Origin: Arthrobacter sp. ok362
GTDB lineage: Bacteria > Actinomycetota > Actinomycetes > Actinomycetales > Micrococcaceae
Direction of reading: 5' to 3'
Assembly (NCBI RefSeq): GCF_900102785.1
Contig: NZ_FNGC01000003.1
Coordinates: forward strand, 315,964 to 379,963
Length of the DNA stretch: 64,000 nt
Under the pieces are notes generated by a model. It did not search any database. It was not told where the DNA came from and saw only the letters and a program-made list of their open reading frames with translations. Below, piece by piece: positions 40,136 through 48,718 of this stretch (position 1 is the stretch's first letter; each line of letters starts with the position of its first letter). Both the position numbers and the translations under genes were made by a program.

Positions 40136-40263
40136 CCTGGGATCCGGCAGGACTGGGACCCGGCAGGCCTGGGATCCGGCAGGCCTGGGACCCGGCAGGC
40201 CTGGGACCCGGCAGGCCTGGGACCCGGCAGGCCTGGGATCCGGCAGGCCTGGGATCCTCGAAG
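40136..40263. repeat. 16-bp tandem repeat array, about eight copies
   Basis: Seven full copies and one partial copy of CCTGGGATCCGGCAGG, with T/C change in the middle and one A start; a truncated copy precedes at 40121. The unit is an imperfect palindrome with CCTG and CAGG ends. The period is not a multiple of three, so the long Pro/Gly-rich ORFs seen here are not genes. Confidence 0.9.
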
Positions 40264-40362
40264 CTCGGCGCCGGTGAGTGCCGCCAGCCTCGACGCGAGT
40301 GAGTGCCGCCAGCCTCGACGCGAATACCGCGGATGATCTCCGACGCCTGAACCGCGCCCAGC
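40250..40362. repeat. Degenerate copy of the 3' end of the ADP-ribosylglycohydrolase gene
   Basis: The stretch from GGATCCTCGAAGCT to CGCCCAGCCAG aligns with 40944-41036, the region encoding the final 25 or so residues of the neighbouring hydrolase, by my estimate with roughly three-quarters identity. Inside it, a 22-bp segment containing GCCGCCAGCCTCGACGCGA is duplicated. It has no start or open frame of its own. Confidence 0.7.
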
Positions 40363-40640
40363 CAGGGACGGACATGTCCCTCGGTGCGCTGCATGGTTGG
40401 CCGTCTTCGCGCTCCATGCCTTCACCCCGCCTCAACCGCATTCAGTCCATTCATACTCAGACTGATACCCCTGATTGGATAGCTCCTTGATTGGATAGCT
40501 CCTGGCCCTCATCTCCCACATGCCCTCCGGCGGTTCTGCCCCTGGACATGTTCTCGGGAGGCTCTGACGGCTGGACATAGTGGCAATATCTCCAGTCCTC
40601 GCCGCCGCGGATGGGCATGTACTGAGATGCGGCGGCCAGG

Positions 40641-40885
40641 GATGGACATGTCCCGCGCAGCGAGGGGGGACTGGGCATGTCCTGGTTTCGCGGCAGAGGC
40701 GGATGGACATGTTCCTCGCAGTGAGGCGCGACTGGGCATGTCTTGGTTACGAGGAAGGGGCAGATGGACATGTTCCTCGCAGCGAGGGGGGACTGGGTCT
40801 GTCCGGGGGAGCGCGGCAGCCTGGGATGGACATGCTCCTCGCAGTGAGGGGGCGGGGCATGTCCCGCGGAGAAGCCGGCCCAGGT
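40641..40885. repeat. 61-bp interspersed-type repeat, four tandem copies
   Basis: Units begin GATGGACATG at 40641, 40702, 40763 and 40825. Each unit has GGACATG, then a small palindrome such as CTCGCAGCGAG, then GGGCATGTCC or a variant; GGACATG can pair with CATGTCC to enclose the inner stem. Isolated pieces with the same words occur at 40369, 40543, 40573 and 40611. The rest of the intergenic stretch holds no supported gene. Confidence 0.75.
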
Positions 40886-40936
40886 AACGGCAGAAGGACG
40901 GTCCCGCGCTGCACGAATGCCGAAGGCCTAACGCCA

Positions 40937-40973
40937 GGCGCCTAGGATCCGCCGAAGCTACGCGCCGGTGACG
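40937..40973. repeat. 37-bp direct repeat, right copy
   Basis: Identical to 40084-40120. It includes the last codons and stop of the ADP-ribosylglycohydrolase gene. Confidence 0.9.
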
Positions 40974-42124
40974 GCCGCCAGCCTCGACGCCATGCCCCGG
41001 ATGACCTCCGGCGCCTCGAGCGCCGCCAGCCAGTCTGCCGGCAGGCACCGCTCGCCGTAGTACGCCCCCAGGATGTTCCCGGCGATCGACGCCGTCGAGT
41101 CGCTGTCCCCACTGTGGTTCACGGCCACCGCAATGGCCGCACGGAAATGCGCCCGGGCATCGGCCTCGGCAGTGCCGGCGTCCGCCGTCGCCGTCTCCGG
41201 GACGGTGGCCAGCACGGCGTACAGTGCCACGGCCAGGGCTTCCTCGGCCACCCACCCCTCGCCGAGTTCGCTGACCAGGTCCTCGGGGCTGAGCACGTTT
41301 CCGCCGCCGGGCAGGTCACCGGCCAGCCGCAGGGCCGCCTCCAGCCGTGCCACAACATCCTGATCGGGATCTTCGCCCTTGCGCAGGATGCCGCCGCGCA
41401 GGTGCCCGAGGGCCGATTCCGCCGCTTCGCGCAAGCCGTGGCCGGAGGACAGGGCATGGATGACCAGGCTGAACACTCCTGCGCTCTGCCGTGCCGCGGG
41501 GTGCCCGTGCGTCAGGGACGCGGCATCGGCGCTGAGCTTATAGACCGTTTCGGGTTCGAGGTGGGGGATCAGGCCGAACGGGGCGGAGCGCATTACGGTG
41601 CCGCAGCCCTTCGCATCTGGATTGACCGGCCGCATCACGGTGCCCATCTCGCCCGTGGCGAGTCCGCTCAGGCAGGCGTTGCCGGGAGAACGTCGGTTCT
41701 TCAGGACAGCCTGGGCATCGATCCAGCGTGGCGGCTGGAATGGGGCCGACGCCGGCACCGAGACGCCCTGGGTGCCCAGCCAGCGCAGGTACGCGAGCCA
41801 CAGGCACGCGTTGATGTCCGACGCCACGCCGTCGTTCGCCCATTCCAGCGCCTCAAGGAGGCCGTCGGCGGTGTACAGCGTCATTTGCGTGTCGTCCGAG
41901 AACGGGCTGCCGGCGTCGAGCGCGGCAAAATCCTGCAGGCCCGCGGGGCCGAACCGGGCGCGGATCGCGGAAATATCGTCGAACTCGACGGCGTAGCCCA
42001 GCGAATCACCGAGCGCACCGCCCAGCAGGCAGCCGTGGATGCGCGAGCCGTGGTTCGGGGCGGGGGAGTGCGGATCCCCGGGTGTCGGGGCGGGTGCGGG
42101 CGTGGTCCCGGGCTCGGTGCTCAT
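40958..42124 (-). CDS. ADP-ribosylglycohydrolase family protein
   Basis: A 388-residue enzyme of the DraG/ARH fold that removes ADP-ribose from proteins or other acceptors using two magnesium ions. Metal-binding motifs are GALGDSLGYAVEF, SDDTQMTLYTADGLLEAL and the C-terminal GDSDSTASIAGNILGA. The first 25 residues are Pro/Ala-rich and variable. The ATG at 42124 is chosen because a TAAATT -10 box lies seven bases before it. The gene's 3' end has been copied into the neighbouring intergenic DNA. Confidence 0.9.
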   Translation of the reverse strand: MSTEPGTTPAPAPTPGDPHSPAPNHGSRIHGCLLGGALGDSLGYAVEFDDISAIRARFGPAGLQDFAALDAGSPFSDDTQMTLYTADGLLEALEWANDGVASDINACLWLAYLRWLGTQGVSVPASAPFQPPRWIDAQAVLKNRRSPGNACLSGLATGEMGTVMRPVNPDAKGCGTVMRSAPFGLIPHLEPETVYKLSADAASLTHGHPAARQSAGVFSLVIHALSSGHGLREAAESALGHLRGGILRKGEDPDQDVVARLEAALRLAGDLPGGGNVLSPEDLVSELGEGWVAEEALAVALYAVLATVPETATADAGTAEADARAHFRAAIAVAVNHSGDSDSTASIAGNILGAYYGERCLPADWLAALEAPEVIRGMASRLAAVTGA

Positions 42125-42131
42125 GCCCTCA

Positions 42132-42137
42132 AATTTA
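42132..42137 (-). promoter_or_regulatory. -10 box (TAAATT) of a leaderless promoter
   Basis: Seven bases before the ATG of the ADP-ribosylglycohydrolase gene. Confidence 0.45.
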
Positions 42138-42310
42138 CCCGGCGCCGCCCCGCACTCTGCAATGCCGCCGACCCAACGCGGCGGACGCAATGCCGCGGAC
42201 TCAAAGGGCGGCGGCGGATGCAGAACGCCGGTAGGGTGCTGGTAGGACCCGTCCAGCGGTCAGGCGAAGCAACCGCCGGCGGCGTATCCGTCCGGCAGCG
42301 GAGGAAACGA

Positions 42311-42667
42311 ATGCGCGAACCAGCGTGGCGGAAGACCGGGACCACTCCCGACTACAGGTTCTCCCTGGCCAACGAGCGGACGTTCCTGGCCTGGATCAGG
42401 ACATCGCTGGCCCTGATTGCCGGCGCCCTGGCGATTGACCAGCTGGCCCCGGAGATCGCGCCCGGACCCGTGCGGATCGTGTTGTGCGTCATCCTCGCAT
42501 TCCTCGGCGCGGGCCTGGCGGCCCTGGCCTACCGCCGGTGGGGACTCATGGAAGCTGCCATGCGGAACAACAGGGAACTGCCGTTTTCTGCCGTGATGCT
42601 GGTGATGACGATCGGCGTCGCGGCCGCGGCCTTGGTCTTCGCCATCCTGGTCCTGGTGGCGCGGTGA
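42311..42667 (+). CDS. YidH/DUF202 family inner membrane protein
   Basis: A 118-residue protein with the DUF202 N-terminus FSLANERTFLAWIRTSLALIAGALA and three membrane helices in total (about residues 27-45, 51-70 and 92-115). Function is unknown. The ATG at 42311 has a GAGGAAA ribosome binding site. Its stop overlaps the start of a second DUF202-type gene (GTGA), so the two small proteins are made together and may form one complex. Confidence 0.85.
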   Translation: MREPAWRKTGTTPDYRFSLANERTFLAWIRTSLALIAGALAIDQLAPEIAPGPVRIVLCVILAFLGAGLAALAYRRWGLMEAAMRNNRELPFSAVMLVMTIGVAAAALVFAILVLVAR

Positions 42668-43005
42668 GCCCTGAGGCGGCCCGGGATCTCGGGCTGCAGC
42701 CCGAGCGGACATCCCTGTCTTGGCGCCGGACCCTGCTGGGCCTCATCGTGGCGGACCTGCTCATATGGCGAAGCTGGGCGCTCGCGGGGTCCAGGGGCGG
42801 CGCTCCGGGTCCCGTCGACTATCTTGGCGTCTGCGCGCTTGCCGCCATGGCCGCGACCCTGGTCCTTGGCGTGTGCGTGCTGGTCCGCGGCCGGGAGCTC
42901 CGGCGGTCCAACGCCGCGCCGCCGGCCGCGCTCCTGCGCTGGGCCGCCGCCGCCGTCGTGGCCCTGGCCGCCAGCGCCGTGGCCGCGGTGGCCCTGGGGC
43001 ACTGA
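42664..43005 (+). CDS. Second DUF202-type membrane protein
   Basis: A 113-residue protein, GTG start overlapping the previous stop. The N-terminus GLQPERTSLSWRRTLLGLIVADLL matches the DUF202 helix with the E-R-T-x-L-x-W-x-R pattern, and two further membrane helices follow. Such tandem pairs of YidH-like and YidG-like proteins occur in many bacteria without a known function. The stop codon lies inside a perfect 21-bp direct repeat. Confidence 0.83.
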   Translation: MSPEAARDLGLQPERTSLSWRRTLLGLIVADLLIWRSWALAGSRGGAPGPVDYLGVCALAAMAATLVLGVCVLVRGRELRRSNAAPPAALLRWAAAAVVALAASAVAAVALGH

Positions 43006-43040
43006 GCACTAAGCACAGGGCACTGAGCACTAAGCACAGG
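42999..43040. repeat. Perfect 21-bp direct repeat, two copies
   Basis: The unit GCACTGAGCACTAAGCACAGG occurs twice in a row; the first copy includes the stop codon of the DUF202 gene. A degenerate CACAGGCATAGGCACC follows. The remaining bases up to 43241 show no gene. Confidence 0.85.
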
Positions 43041-43241
43041 CACAGGCATAGGCACCGGGCCGGCTCACCAAGCCGGGCACTCAGCCAGGATCCAGCCAAC
43101 CTCCAGATTCCGCTGGCAGACTGCTGGCGGACCCATTCTCCGGGCGGTCGAGGCCGCACCCGGACCACCGCCCGGCGGCGGGCCAGCGACGCCGCAACTG
43201 CAGGCCCAGGGCGCGCCGCCACCAGCAAAGGAATCCTGACC

Positions 43242-44276
43242 ATGACCCTGCTTGTGCCCGCCCGGGAATCCGTTGGCGTCCAGCCGACGGCCGCCAGCGA
43301 CGTTCCGCCCCGACCCCGGCTCGTGGCCCGGCTGTCCGCTGAGGCGCTGGGGTCACTGATCGTCGTGGTCGCAGGCCTGGGCGTGCCGCTCTTCACCATT
43401 CCGCAGTCGAGCCCGCTGCCGGCCGCCTTGGCCGCCGGGCTGGCGCTGACGGCGGCGATGCTGGCCGTCGGGTACGTCTCCGGCGGCCACTTTAACCCCG
43501 CCGTCACCGTGGGCAACGTCATCGCCGGCCGGATCCGGCTGGCCGACGCCGCCGCGTACATCGGCGCCCAGCTCGTGGGTGCGGCGCTCGGGGCCGTTGC
43601 ACTGTTCGGCGTCCTGCGCACCGTGCCGACGATCAACGACAGCCAGGGCGCATTCGCCACCGTGGCGGCCGGATTCGGCGAGCACTCGATCATCCAGGTG
43701 CCCATGGCCGGCGTCCTGCTCGTGGAGGTCCTCGGCACTGCCCTGCTCGTGGCCGTCTTCCTGGCCACGACGGCCAGCCGGAATCCCGCCAGGGCGGCTG
43801 CCCCCTTCGCGGTCGGCCTGACGACGGCGATGCTCCTGCAGTTGGGCCAGGCGCTCGGCAATGTTCCGTTCAACCCGGCCCGGGCCACGGCGTCGGCCAT
43901 CTTCAGCGGCCCGGATGCGCTCGGGCAGCTGTGGCTGTTCTGGGTGGCGCCCGTGGTCGGTGCGGCCATCGCCGGGCTGGTTTTCCGCGGCTTCGCCCAG
44001 ACCACTGTTCAGCCTGCGCAGACCACTGACCCGGCCGGCGCAGCGCTCACCGATGCAGCGCTCACCGGCGCAGACTTGGATGACGCGGACTTCGGTGACG
44101 CGGACTTCGGTGACGCGGAGCTGGCCGACGGCGTGGACGATGGCCAGAGGGCCGGCACCGGGCACAGGGGCAACGGGAAGGCCGCCGCCGCTGCCGCTTC
44201 GCCCGACCGCACCGACCGCGCCCTCGCCCAGGACGACGAGGCCCGCAGCTTCTTCGACCGCAAGGGTGAAAAGTAG
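43242..44276 (+). CDS. Aquaporin/glycerol facilitator (MIP family) with acidic repeat tail
   Basis: A 344-residue channel protein. The two half-helix motifs are HFNPAVT and PFNPARA, with six membrane helices between residues about 35 and 250. Whether it passes water, glycerol or other small solutes cannot be told. After the last helix comes a tail of nearly 90 residues rich in Ala and Asp; residues about 265-300 show a five-residue period (ALTDAALTGADLDDADFGDA), resembling a short pentapeptide repeat, then a basic end. A ribosome binding site AAAGGA precedes the ATG. Confidence 0.88.
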   Translation: MTLLVPARESVGVQPTAASDVPPRPRLVARLSAEALGSLIVVVAGLGVPLFTIPQSSPLPAALAAGLALTAAMLAVGYVSGGHFNPAVTVGNVIAGRIRLADAAAYIGAQLVGAALGAVALFGVLRTVPTINDSQGAFATVAAGFGEHSIIQVPMAGVLLVEVLGTALLVAVFLATTASRNPARAAAPFAVGLTTAMLLQLGQALGNVPFNPARATASAIFSGPDALGQLWLFWVAPVVGAAIAGLVFRGFAQTTVQPAQTTDPAGAALTDAALTGADLDDADFGDADFGDAELADGVDDGQRAGTGHRGNGKAAAAAASPDRTDRALAQDDEARSFFDRKGEK

Positions 44277-44358
44277 CCACTTTCGACCACACTTAAGCTT
44301 CGTCACCCTCACGGGGTGGTGGCGCAAGAGTGTCGGTGCCAGCCGATACCGTAGGAAT

Positions 44359-45540
44359 ATGCGGTTATTGCACACCTCCGACTGGCACCTGGGCCGGTCC
44401 TTCCACGGCATCGGCATGCTGGACGCCCAGCGGGCCTTCATCGACCAGCTAGTGACCTTTGTCCGGGAAGAGAGCGTGGACGTCGTCCTCATCGCCGGGG
44501 ACGTCTACGACCGCGCACTGCCGGGAGTCGACGTCGTCGGCCTGCTGGATGACGCCCTGGTGCGCCTTACCGGTGCGGGCGCCCAAGTTGTCCTTACCAG
44601 CGGCAACCACGACTCCGCCATCAGGCTGGGGTTCGCGTCGCGGCTGCTTGAGCGCGGGGGAGTGCACCTGCGCACGCGGCTGAACGAACTGGACCAGCCC
44701 GTACTCTTTCCCCTCGGGGACGACACGGTAGACGACGCCGGGCCGGTGCTGGCCATTTACGGCATCCCCTGGCTGGAGCCCCGGCTTGTCGCCGAGCAGC
44801 TGGGCGTCGAGACCGCGAGCCACTTCGAGGTCACACGCGCCGCCACCGAACGGATCCGTGCAGACGTGAGGCACCGGAGCGGGACCCGGACCGTCCATTC
44901 GGTGGTTCTGGCGCACACCTTTGCCAGCGGAGGCATCAGCTCTGACAGCGAACGGGATCTGAGCATCGGGGGCGTCGGGGCAGTCCCGCTGGATCTCTTC
45001 GACGGCTTTGGCTACACCGCACTGGGCCACCTGCATGGCCGGCAGGAGCTCTCCCCGGCGGTGCGCTATTCCGGCTCGCCGCTGGCGTACTCCTTCTCGG
45101 AAGCGAAGCACAGGAAGGGCAGCTGGCTCGTGGAGGTCGACGCCGAGGGAATCGGCGGGGTGCGCGAGGTGCACTGGGACGCGCCCCGGGCCCTCGCCGT
45201 GCTCCGCGGGAAGCTGGATGACCTCCTCGAGTCGGAGGACTTCGCCTGGGCCGAGGCCACCTACTGCCAAATCACTCTGACGGACGCTGCGCGCCCCGCC
45301 CAAGCGATGGACCGCCTGCGGGCACGGTTCCCCGACACCTTGGTGCTCGGCTTCGATCCCGATGGCCCCGGCGCGGCGCCGAGGGCCAGTTACAGCAGCA
45401 GGCTTGCCGAAGCCGAGGACGACCTCTCCGTCTGCTGCGGATTCCTCGATCACGTCCGCGGCCGGCCCGCTTCCGACGCCGAAGCAGCCGTTCTCGCCGA
45501 GGCGCTCGATGCCGTGCGCCTGGAAGGGGTATCCCTGTGA
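44359..45540 (+). CDS. sbcD: Exonuclease SbcCD subunit D (SbcD)
   Basis: A 393-residue Mre11-type nuclease. Phosphoesterase motifs are LHTSDWHLGRSFHG, VVLIAGDVYDRALPG, LTSGNHDSAIRLG and, later, VVLAHTFASGG and LGHLHGRQ, which bind the two manganese ions. It cuts hairpins and protein-blocked DNA ends in complex with SbcC. The ATG at 44359 is preceded by a TACCGT box at six bases and a weak AGGAA. The stop overlaps the sbcC start (GTGA). Confidence 0.94.
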   Translation: MRLLHTSDWHLGRSFHGIGMLDAQRAFIDQLVTFVREESVDVVLIAGDVYDRALPGVDVVGLLDDALVRLTGAGAQVVLTSGNHDSAIRLGFASRLLERGGVHLRTRLNELDQPVLFPLGDDTVDDAGPVLAIYGIPWLEPRLVAEQLGVETASHFEVTRAATERIRADVRHRSGTRTVHSVVLAHTFASGGISSDSERDLSIGGVGAVPLDLFDGFGYTALGHLHGRQELSPAVRYSGSPLAYSFSEAKHRKGSWLVEVDAEGIGGVREVHWDAPRALAVLRGKLDDLLESEDFAWAEATYCQITLTDAARPAQAMDRLRARFPDTLVLGFDPDGPGAAPRASYSSRLAEAEDDLSVCCGFLDHVRGRPASDAEAAVLAEALDAVRLEGVSL

Positions 45541-48500
45541 GGATCCACCGCCTGGAGATTTCCGCCTTCGGCCCGTTTGCCGGCACGGAGCGGATCGACT
45601 TCGACCGGCTTAGCGCACACGGTCTGTTCCTGCTCAACGGCGCCACCGGTGCGGGGAAGACCAGCGTCCTGGACGCCATCTGCTTCGCCCTCTATGGATC
45701 GGTTCCCGGAGCCCGGCAGGACGGGAAGCGGCTGCGCAGTGACCACGCTGAGACCGCCACCGAGCCCCGCGTCACCTGCGAGTTCTCGGCCAAGGGCCGG
45801 CATTTCGAAGTCTCCAGATCGCCCGCTTGGGACAAGCCGAGCGCCCGGGGCAAGAACGGCTTCACGGTCCAGCAGGCCAACACGCTGCTGCGCGAACGCA
45901 TCGACGGCGCGTGGGTGGAGAAATCCGGCCGGAATGATGAGGCCGGGGCAGAAATCGCCGATGTCCTGGGCATGAACCGGGAACAGTTCACGCGCGTTGT
46001 CATGCTGCCGCAGGGCGACTTCGCGGCGTTCCTGCGCTCCAAGGCATCTGACCGCCTGGAACTCCTGCAGAGCCTTTTCGGCACCCAGCGCTTTGAAGCC
46101 GTGGAACAGGAACTGTCCCGGCAGGCGCAAACCGCCAAGGCGGAGGTCGCCAGCCTCAACACGAAGCTGGACCTGCTGCTGGCGCAGGCCGAGTCCGAAA
46201 CCGCGGCCCTCGAACTCGACCCCGCCGGCGGCCCCGGCAGGGACGAGCCCGATGCCCTGCTGGCCTGGCTCGACGACGCTGCGGCAACCGCCGCGGAGGA
46301 CCGGCGGAGCGCCGCCGCAGCAGCCGAGAAGCAGGCCGCTGAACATGCCTCCGCATTGGAGGCCGCAAACGCGCGGGCCAACCGCCACGCCAAACTTGCC
46401 GCCGCGGAACTGCGACGGATTGACGCCGAAGCCGCCGCCCCCGTCCTCGCGGGCAAAGCCGCCACCCTGGGACTGCACCGCCAAGCCGAAGTGCTTGGCG
46501 GCCAGCTGCGAGCCGTCGAAAGTGCCGCGGCAGCCGAGGACCTGGCAGGAGCGGCCCTGCTGGAGGCCGCGCGCCAGCTGCGGTCCGCGGCAGCGACGGA
46601 CGCGGAGCTCGCCGGGCAGGACCTCATCGACGCAGGGACTGGGGACGCCGCCGGCGACGCCGCGGGCCCGCAGGCCCCGTTGGACAGCGCAGCCGTCCGA
46701 AGCACGCTCACACGGCTGCGGTCCCTGCACGCCGTGCTCATAGAACGTCTGCCCGACGAATCCCGGCTCATCGGACTCACTGACCGCGGCCGCCGGCTGC
46801 GCCAGCAGTTGCAGGAGCTGGAGACCGGGCGGCGGACCGGTGCCGCCGCCCTGGATTCCCTGCGCTCTGAGTCGGCGGCCCTGTCCGCCGGAATCCGCCC
46901 CCTCGAGGAACTGGCCGCGGAAGTCCAACTGCGCACCAAGGAGGCCACGGCAGCTGACGAACTCGTGACCATCGTTGGCCGCTTCCTCGCCGCCGAGGCC
47001 GAATGCTCGGCAATCGTGGAAGAGCACGCCGCGGCCCGGAACGTACACCAGGACCGGCGGCAGCACTGGCTGGACGTCCGTGAGCAACGGCTCACGAACG
47101 CCGCGGCCGAGCTCGCCACCCAACTCCTGGCCGGAGACCCATGTCCCGTCTGCGGCAGCCCGGAGCACCCGGCCCCGGCCCCCGCCGCAGCTTCCGCACT
47201 GGCCGTCGCCGAGGCTGAGAAGGCCGCGCAACTCGCGAGCGACATCGCGGAAGAAGCCTTCGCTGCCCTCGGGCGCGATCTCGCCGACGCCCACCAGAAC
47301 GTCGCCGTCCTGGCGGCCCAGGGCGGCAGCACACCTCCCGGGGAAGCCCGCGCGGAGGCGGCCCTGGCCCGCGAACGGGCCGAGGACGCCAGCCGTGCCG
47401 CCACGGACCTTGCTGCCAGCCGGGCCCGGCTGGCAGAACTCGAGGCGGCCATCGCCGCCGCGGACCGGGCGCAGGCCGACGCCGCCTCCGGCATCGCCCA
47501 AACGCAATTCGCGATCGCCGAAATCGACAGACAGGCAGAGGCCCTGGAAGACGCCCTGGACAAGCTGCGCGCCGGGCACGCTACCCTCGAACAACGGACC
47601 GCCGCCCTGACGAAAACCGCAGCGGTCCTCGAGCACGCCGCCGCCGCGCAGTCGGCCCTCGAACAGGCCGCTGCACGCACTGCGGAGGCACGCCGGCAAC
47701 TTGAGCAGGCCCTGCCGGCAGCCGGTTTCGGCACTGAAACCGCGGCGCGGGACGCGCTGCTGCCGACGCCCGTGGCAACAAGTCTCGAAACGGCCATCCG
47801 GGCGGGACAGGACGAAGCCGCCAGGATCCAGGAATTGTTCGCCGGAGAAGAGCTCGCCCTGGCAGCAGCCGAGCGGGCCGCCGGGGACCTCGTCAGCGAC
47901 GCCGCCCTCGAGGAGCTCAGGACGGGGTCGGTGGCGGCCGACCGCAAGGCCCGGGAAGCCGTGCTGGCGGCCGGGCTGGCGGAAAACTCGCTCCGGACCC
48001 TCGGACGCATCGCCGGTGACTACGCGGAACTCGCCGCCGCCGGCAGGGAACCGCGGGACCGGGCCGCGCTGCTCGCCGCCGTGGCCGACGCCGCCAAGGG
48101 CGGAGGCGACAACACCTACCGCATGAGCTTGAACAGCTACGTCCTCGCCGCCCGGCTTGAGCAGGTGGCCGTCGCTGCCTCGGAACGCCTGATCGGCATG
48201 AGCGACGGCCGCTACACGCTGCAGCACACCGACGCCAAGGCCGCGCGCGGCGCAAAGTCAGGCCTCGGGCTGGAAGTCGTGGATGAGTGGACCGGCCAGC
48301 GCCGGGACACCGCCACGCTCTCAGGCGGCGAATCCTTCATGGCCTCACTGGCGCTGGCACTCGGGCTGGCAGACGTCGTGCAGCACGAGTCCGGCGGCGT
48401 GGACATCGAGACGCTCTTCGTGGACGAGGGCTTCGGCAGCCTCGACGAGCAGGCGCTGGAACAAGTCATGGACGCCCTCGAAGGCCTCCGCGACGGCGGC

Positions 48501-48620
48501 AGGGTGGTGGGGCTCGTGAGCCATGTGGCGGAAATGAAACAGCGCATTGGCACCCAGCTCCAGGTGGTCAAGGGCCGCAGCGGCTCCACCTTGCACATCA
48601 GCGACGACACCCGGGTCTGA
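45537..48620 (+). CDS. sbcC: Exonuclease SbcCD subunit C (SbcC)
   Basis: A 1027-residue Rad50-type ATPase of the SMC group. The N-terminal Walker A is LLNGATGAGKTSVLDAI, then about 840 residues of Ala/Glu-rich coiled coil with the zinc hook CPVC at residues 536-539 near the middle. The C-terminal lobe has the signature LSGGESFMASLALALG and Walker B ETLFVDEGFGSLD. The lever arm is shorter than in eukaryotic Rad50 but normal for SbcC. It forms a heterotetramer with SbcD. Confidence 0.94.
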   Translation: MRIHRLEISAFGPFAGTERIDFDRLSAHGLFLLNGATGAGKTSVLDAICFALYGSVPGARQDGKRLRSDHAETATEPRVTCEFSAKGRHFEVSRSPAWDKPSARGKNGFTVQQANTLLRERIDGAWVEKSGRNDEAGAEIADVLGMNREQFTRVVMLPQGDFAAFLRSKASDRLELLQSLFGTQRFEAVEQELSRQAQTAKAEVASLNTKLDLLLAQAESETAALELDPAGGPGRDEPDALLAWLDDAAATAAEDRRSAAAAAEKQAAEHASALEAANARANRHAKLAAAELRRIDAEAAAPVLAGKAATLGLHRQAEVLGGQLRAVESAAAAEDLAGAALLEAARQLRSAAATDAELAGQDLIDAGTGDAAGDAAGPQAPLDSAAVRSTLTRLRSLHAVLIERLPDESRLIGLTDRGRRLRQQLQELETGRRTGAAALDSLRSESAALSAGIRPLEELAAEVQLRTKEATAADELVTIVGRFLAAEAECSAIVEEHAAARNVHQDRRQHWLDVREQRLTNAAAELATQLLAGDPCPVCGSPEHPAPAPAAASALAVAEAEKAAQLASDIAEEAFAALGRDLADAHQNVAVLAAQGGSTPPGEARAEAALARERAEDASRAATDLAASRARLAELEAAIAAADRAQADAASGIAQTQFAIAEIDRQAEALEDALDKLRAGHATLEQRTAALTKTAAVLEHAAAAQSALEQAAARTAEARRQLEQALPAAGFGTETAARDALLPTPVATSLETAIRAGQDEAARIQELFAGEELALAAAERAAGDLVSDAALEELRTGSVAADRKAREAVLAAGLAENSLRTLGRIAGDYAELAAAGREPRDRAALLAAVADAAKGGGDNTYRMSLNSYVLAARLEQVAVAASERLIGMSDGRYTLQHTDAKAARGAKSGLGLEVVDEWTGQRRDTATLSGGESFMASLALALGLADVVQHESGGVDIETLFVDEGFGSLDEQALEQVMDALEGLRDGGRVVGLVSHVAEMKQRIGTQLQVVKGRSGSTLHISDDTRV

Positions 48621-48689
48621 GCCCCGTCCGGGCCGGCCGTCCCAGGCCAGCCGTCCGGGCATCAGCTATCATTGACGTGTTACCGGGTC

Positions 48690-48718
48690 GCGCGCATCGG
48701 GAGGAGGGACGATGCGCA
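48690..48718 (+). promoter_or_regulatory. Hairpin that places a strong ribosome binding site in its loop
   Basis: GCGCATC (48692-48698) can pair with GATGCGC (48711-48717). Between them lies GGGAGGAGGGAC, a strong ribosome binding site for a ten-codon ORF starting at 48712. Confidence 0.45.

Noticed and set aside
40136-40885. CRISPR array
   Set aside because: The units are back to back or imperfect 61-bp repeats without unique spacers, and no cas genes are near.
40084-40973. Integrated mobile element with 37-bp attachment-like ends
   Set aside because: The direct repeats flank only repeats and decayed gene ends; there is no integrase or transposase, and the right copy is part of the hydrolase coding sequence.
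40509-41255. Minus-strand ORFs across the repeat region, including Pro/Cys-rich repetitive peptides
   Set aside because: The repeat periods of 16 and 61 bases change the frame from unit to unit, the start has no signal and one frame runs into the hydrolase gene in the wrong phase.
45450-48227. Two very long minus-strand frames (up to 925 codons) opposite sbcC
   Set aside because: They mirror the Ala/Glu-rich coiled-coil codons of sbcC and have no recognisable motif or ribosome binding site.
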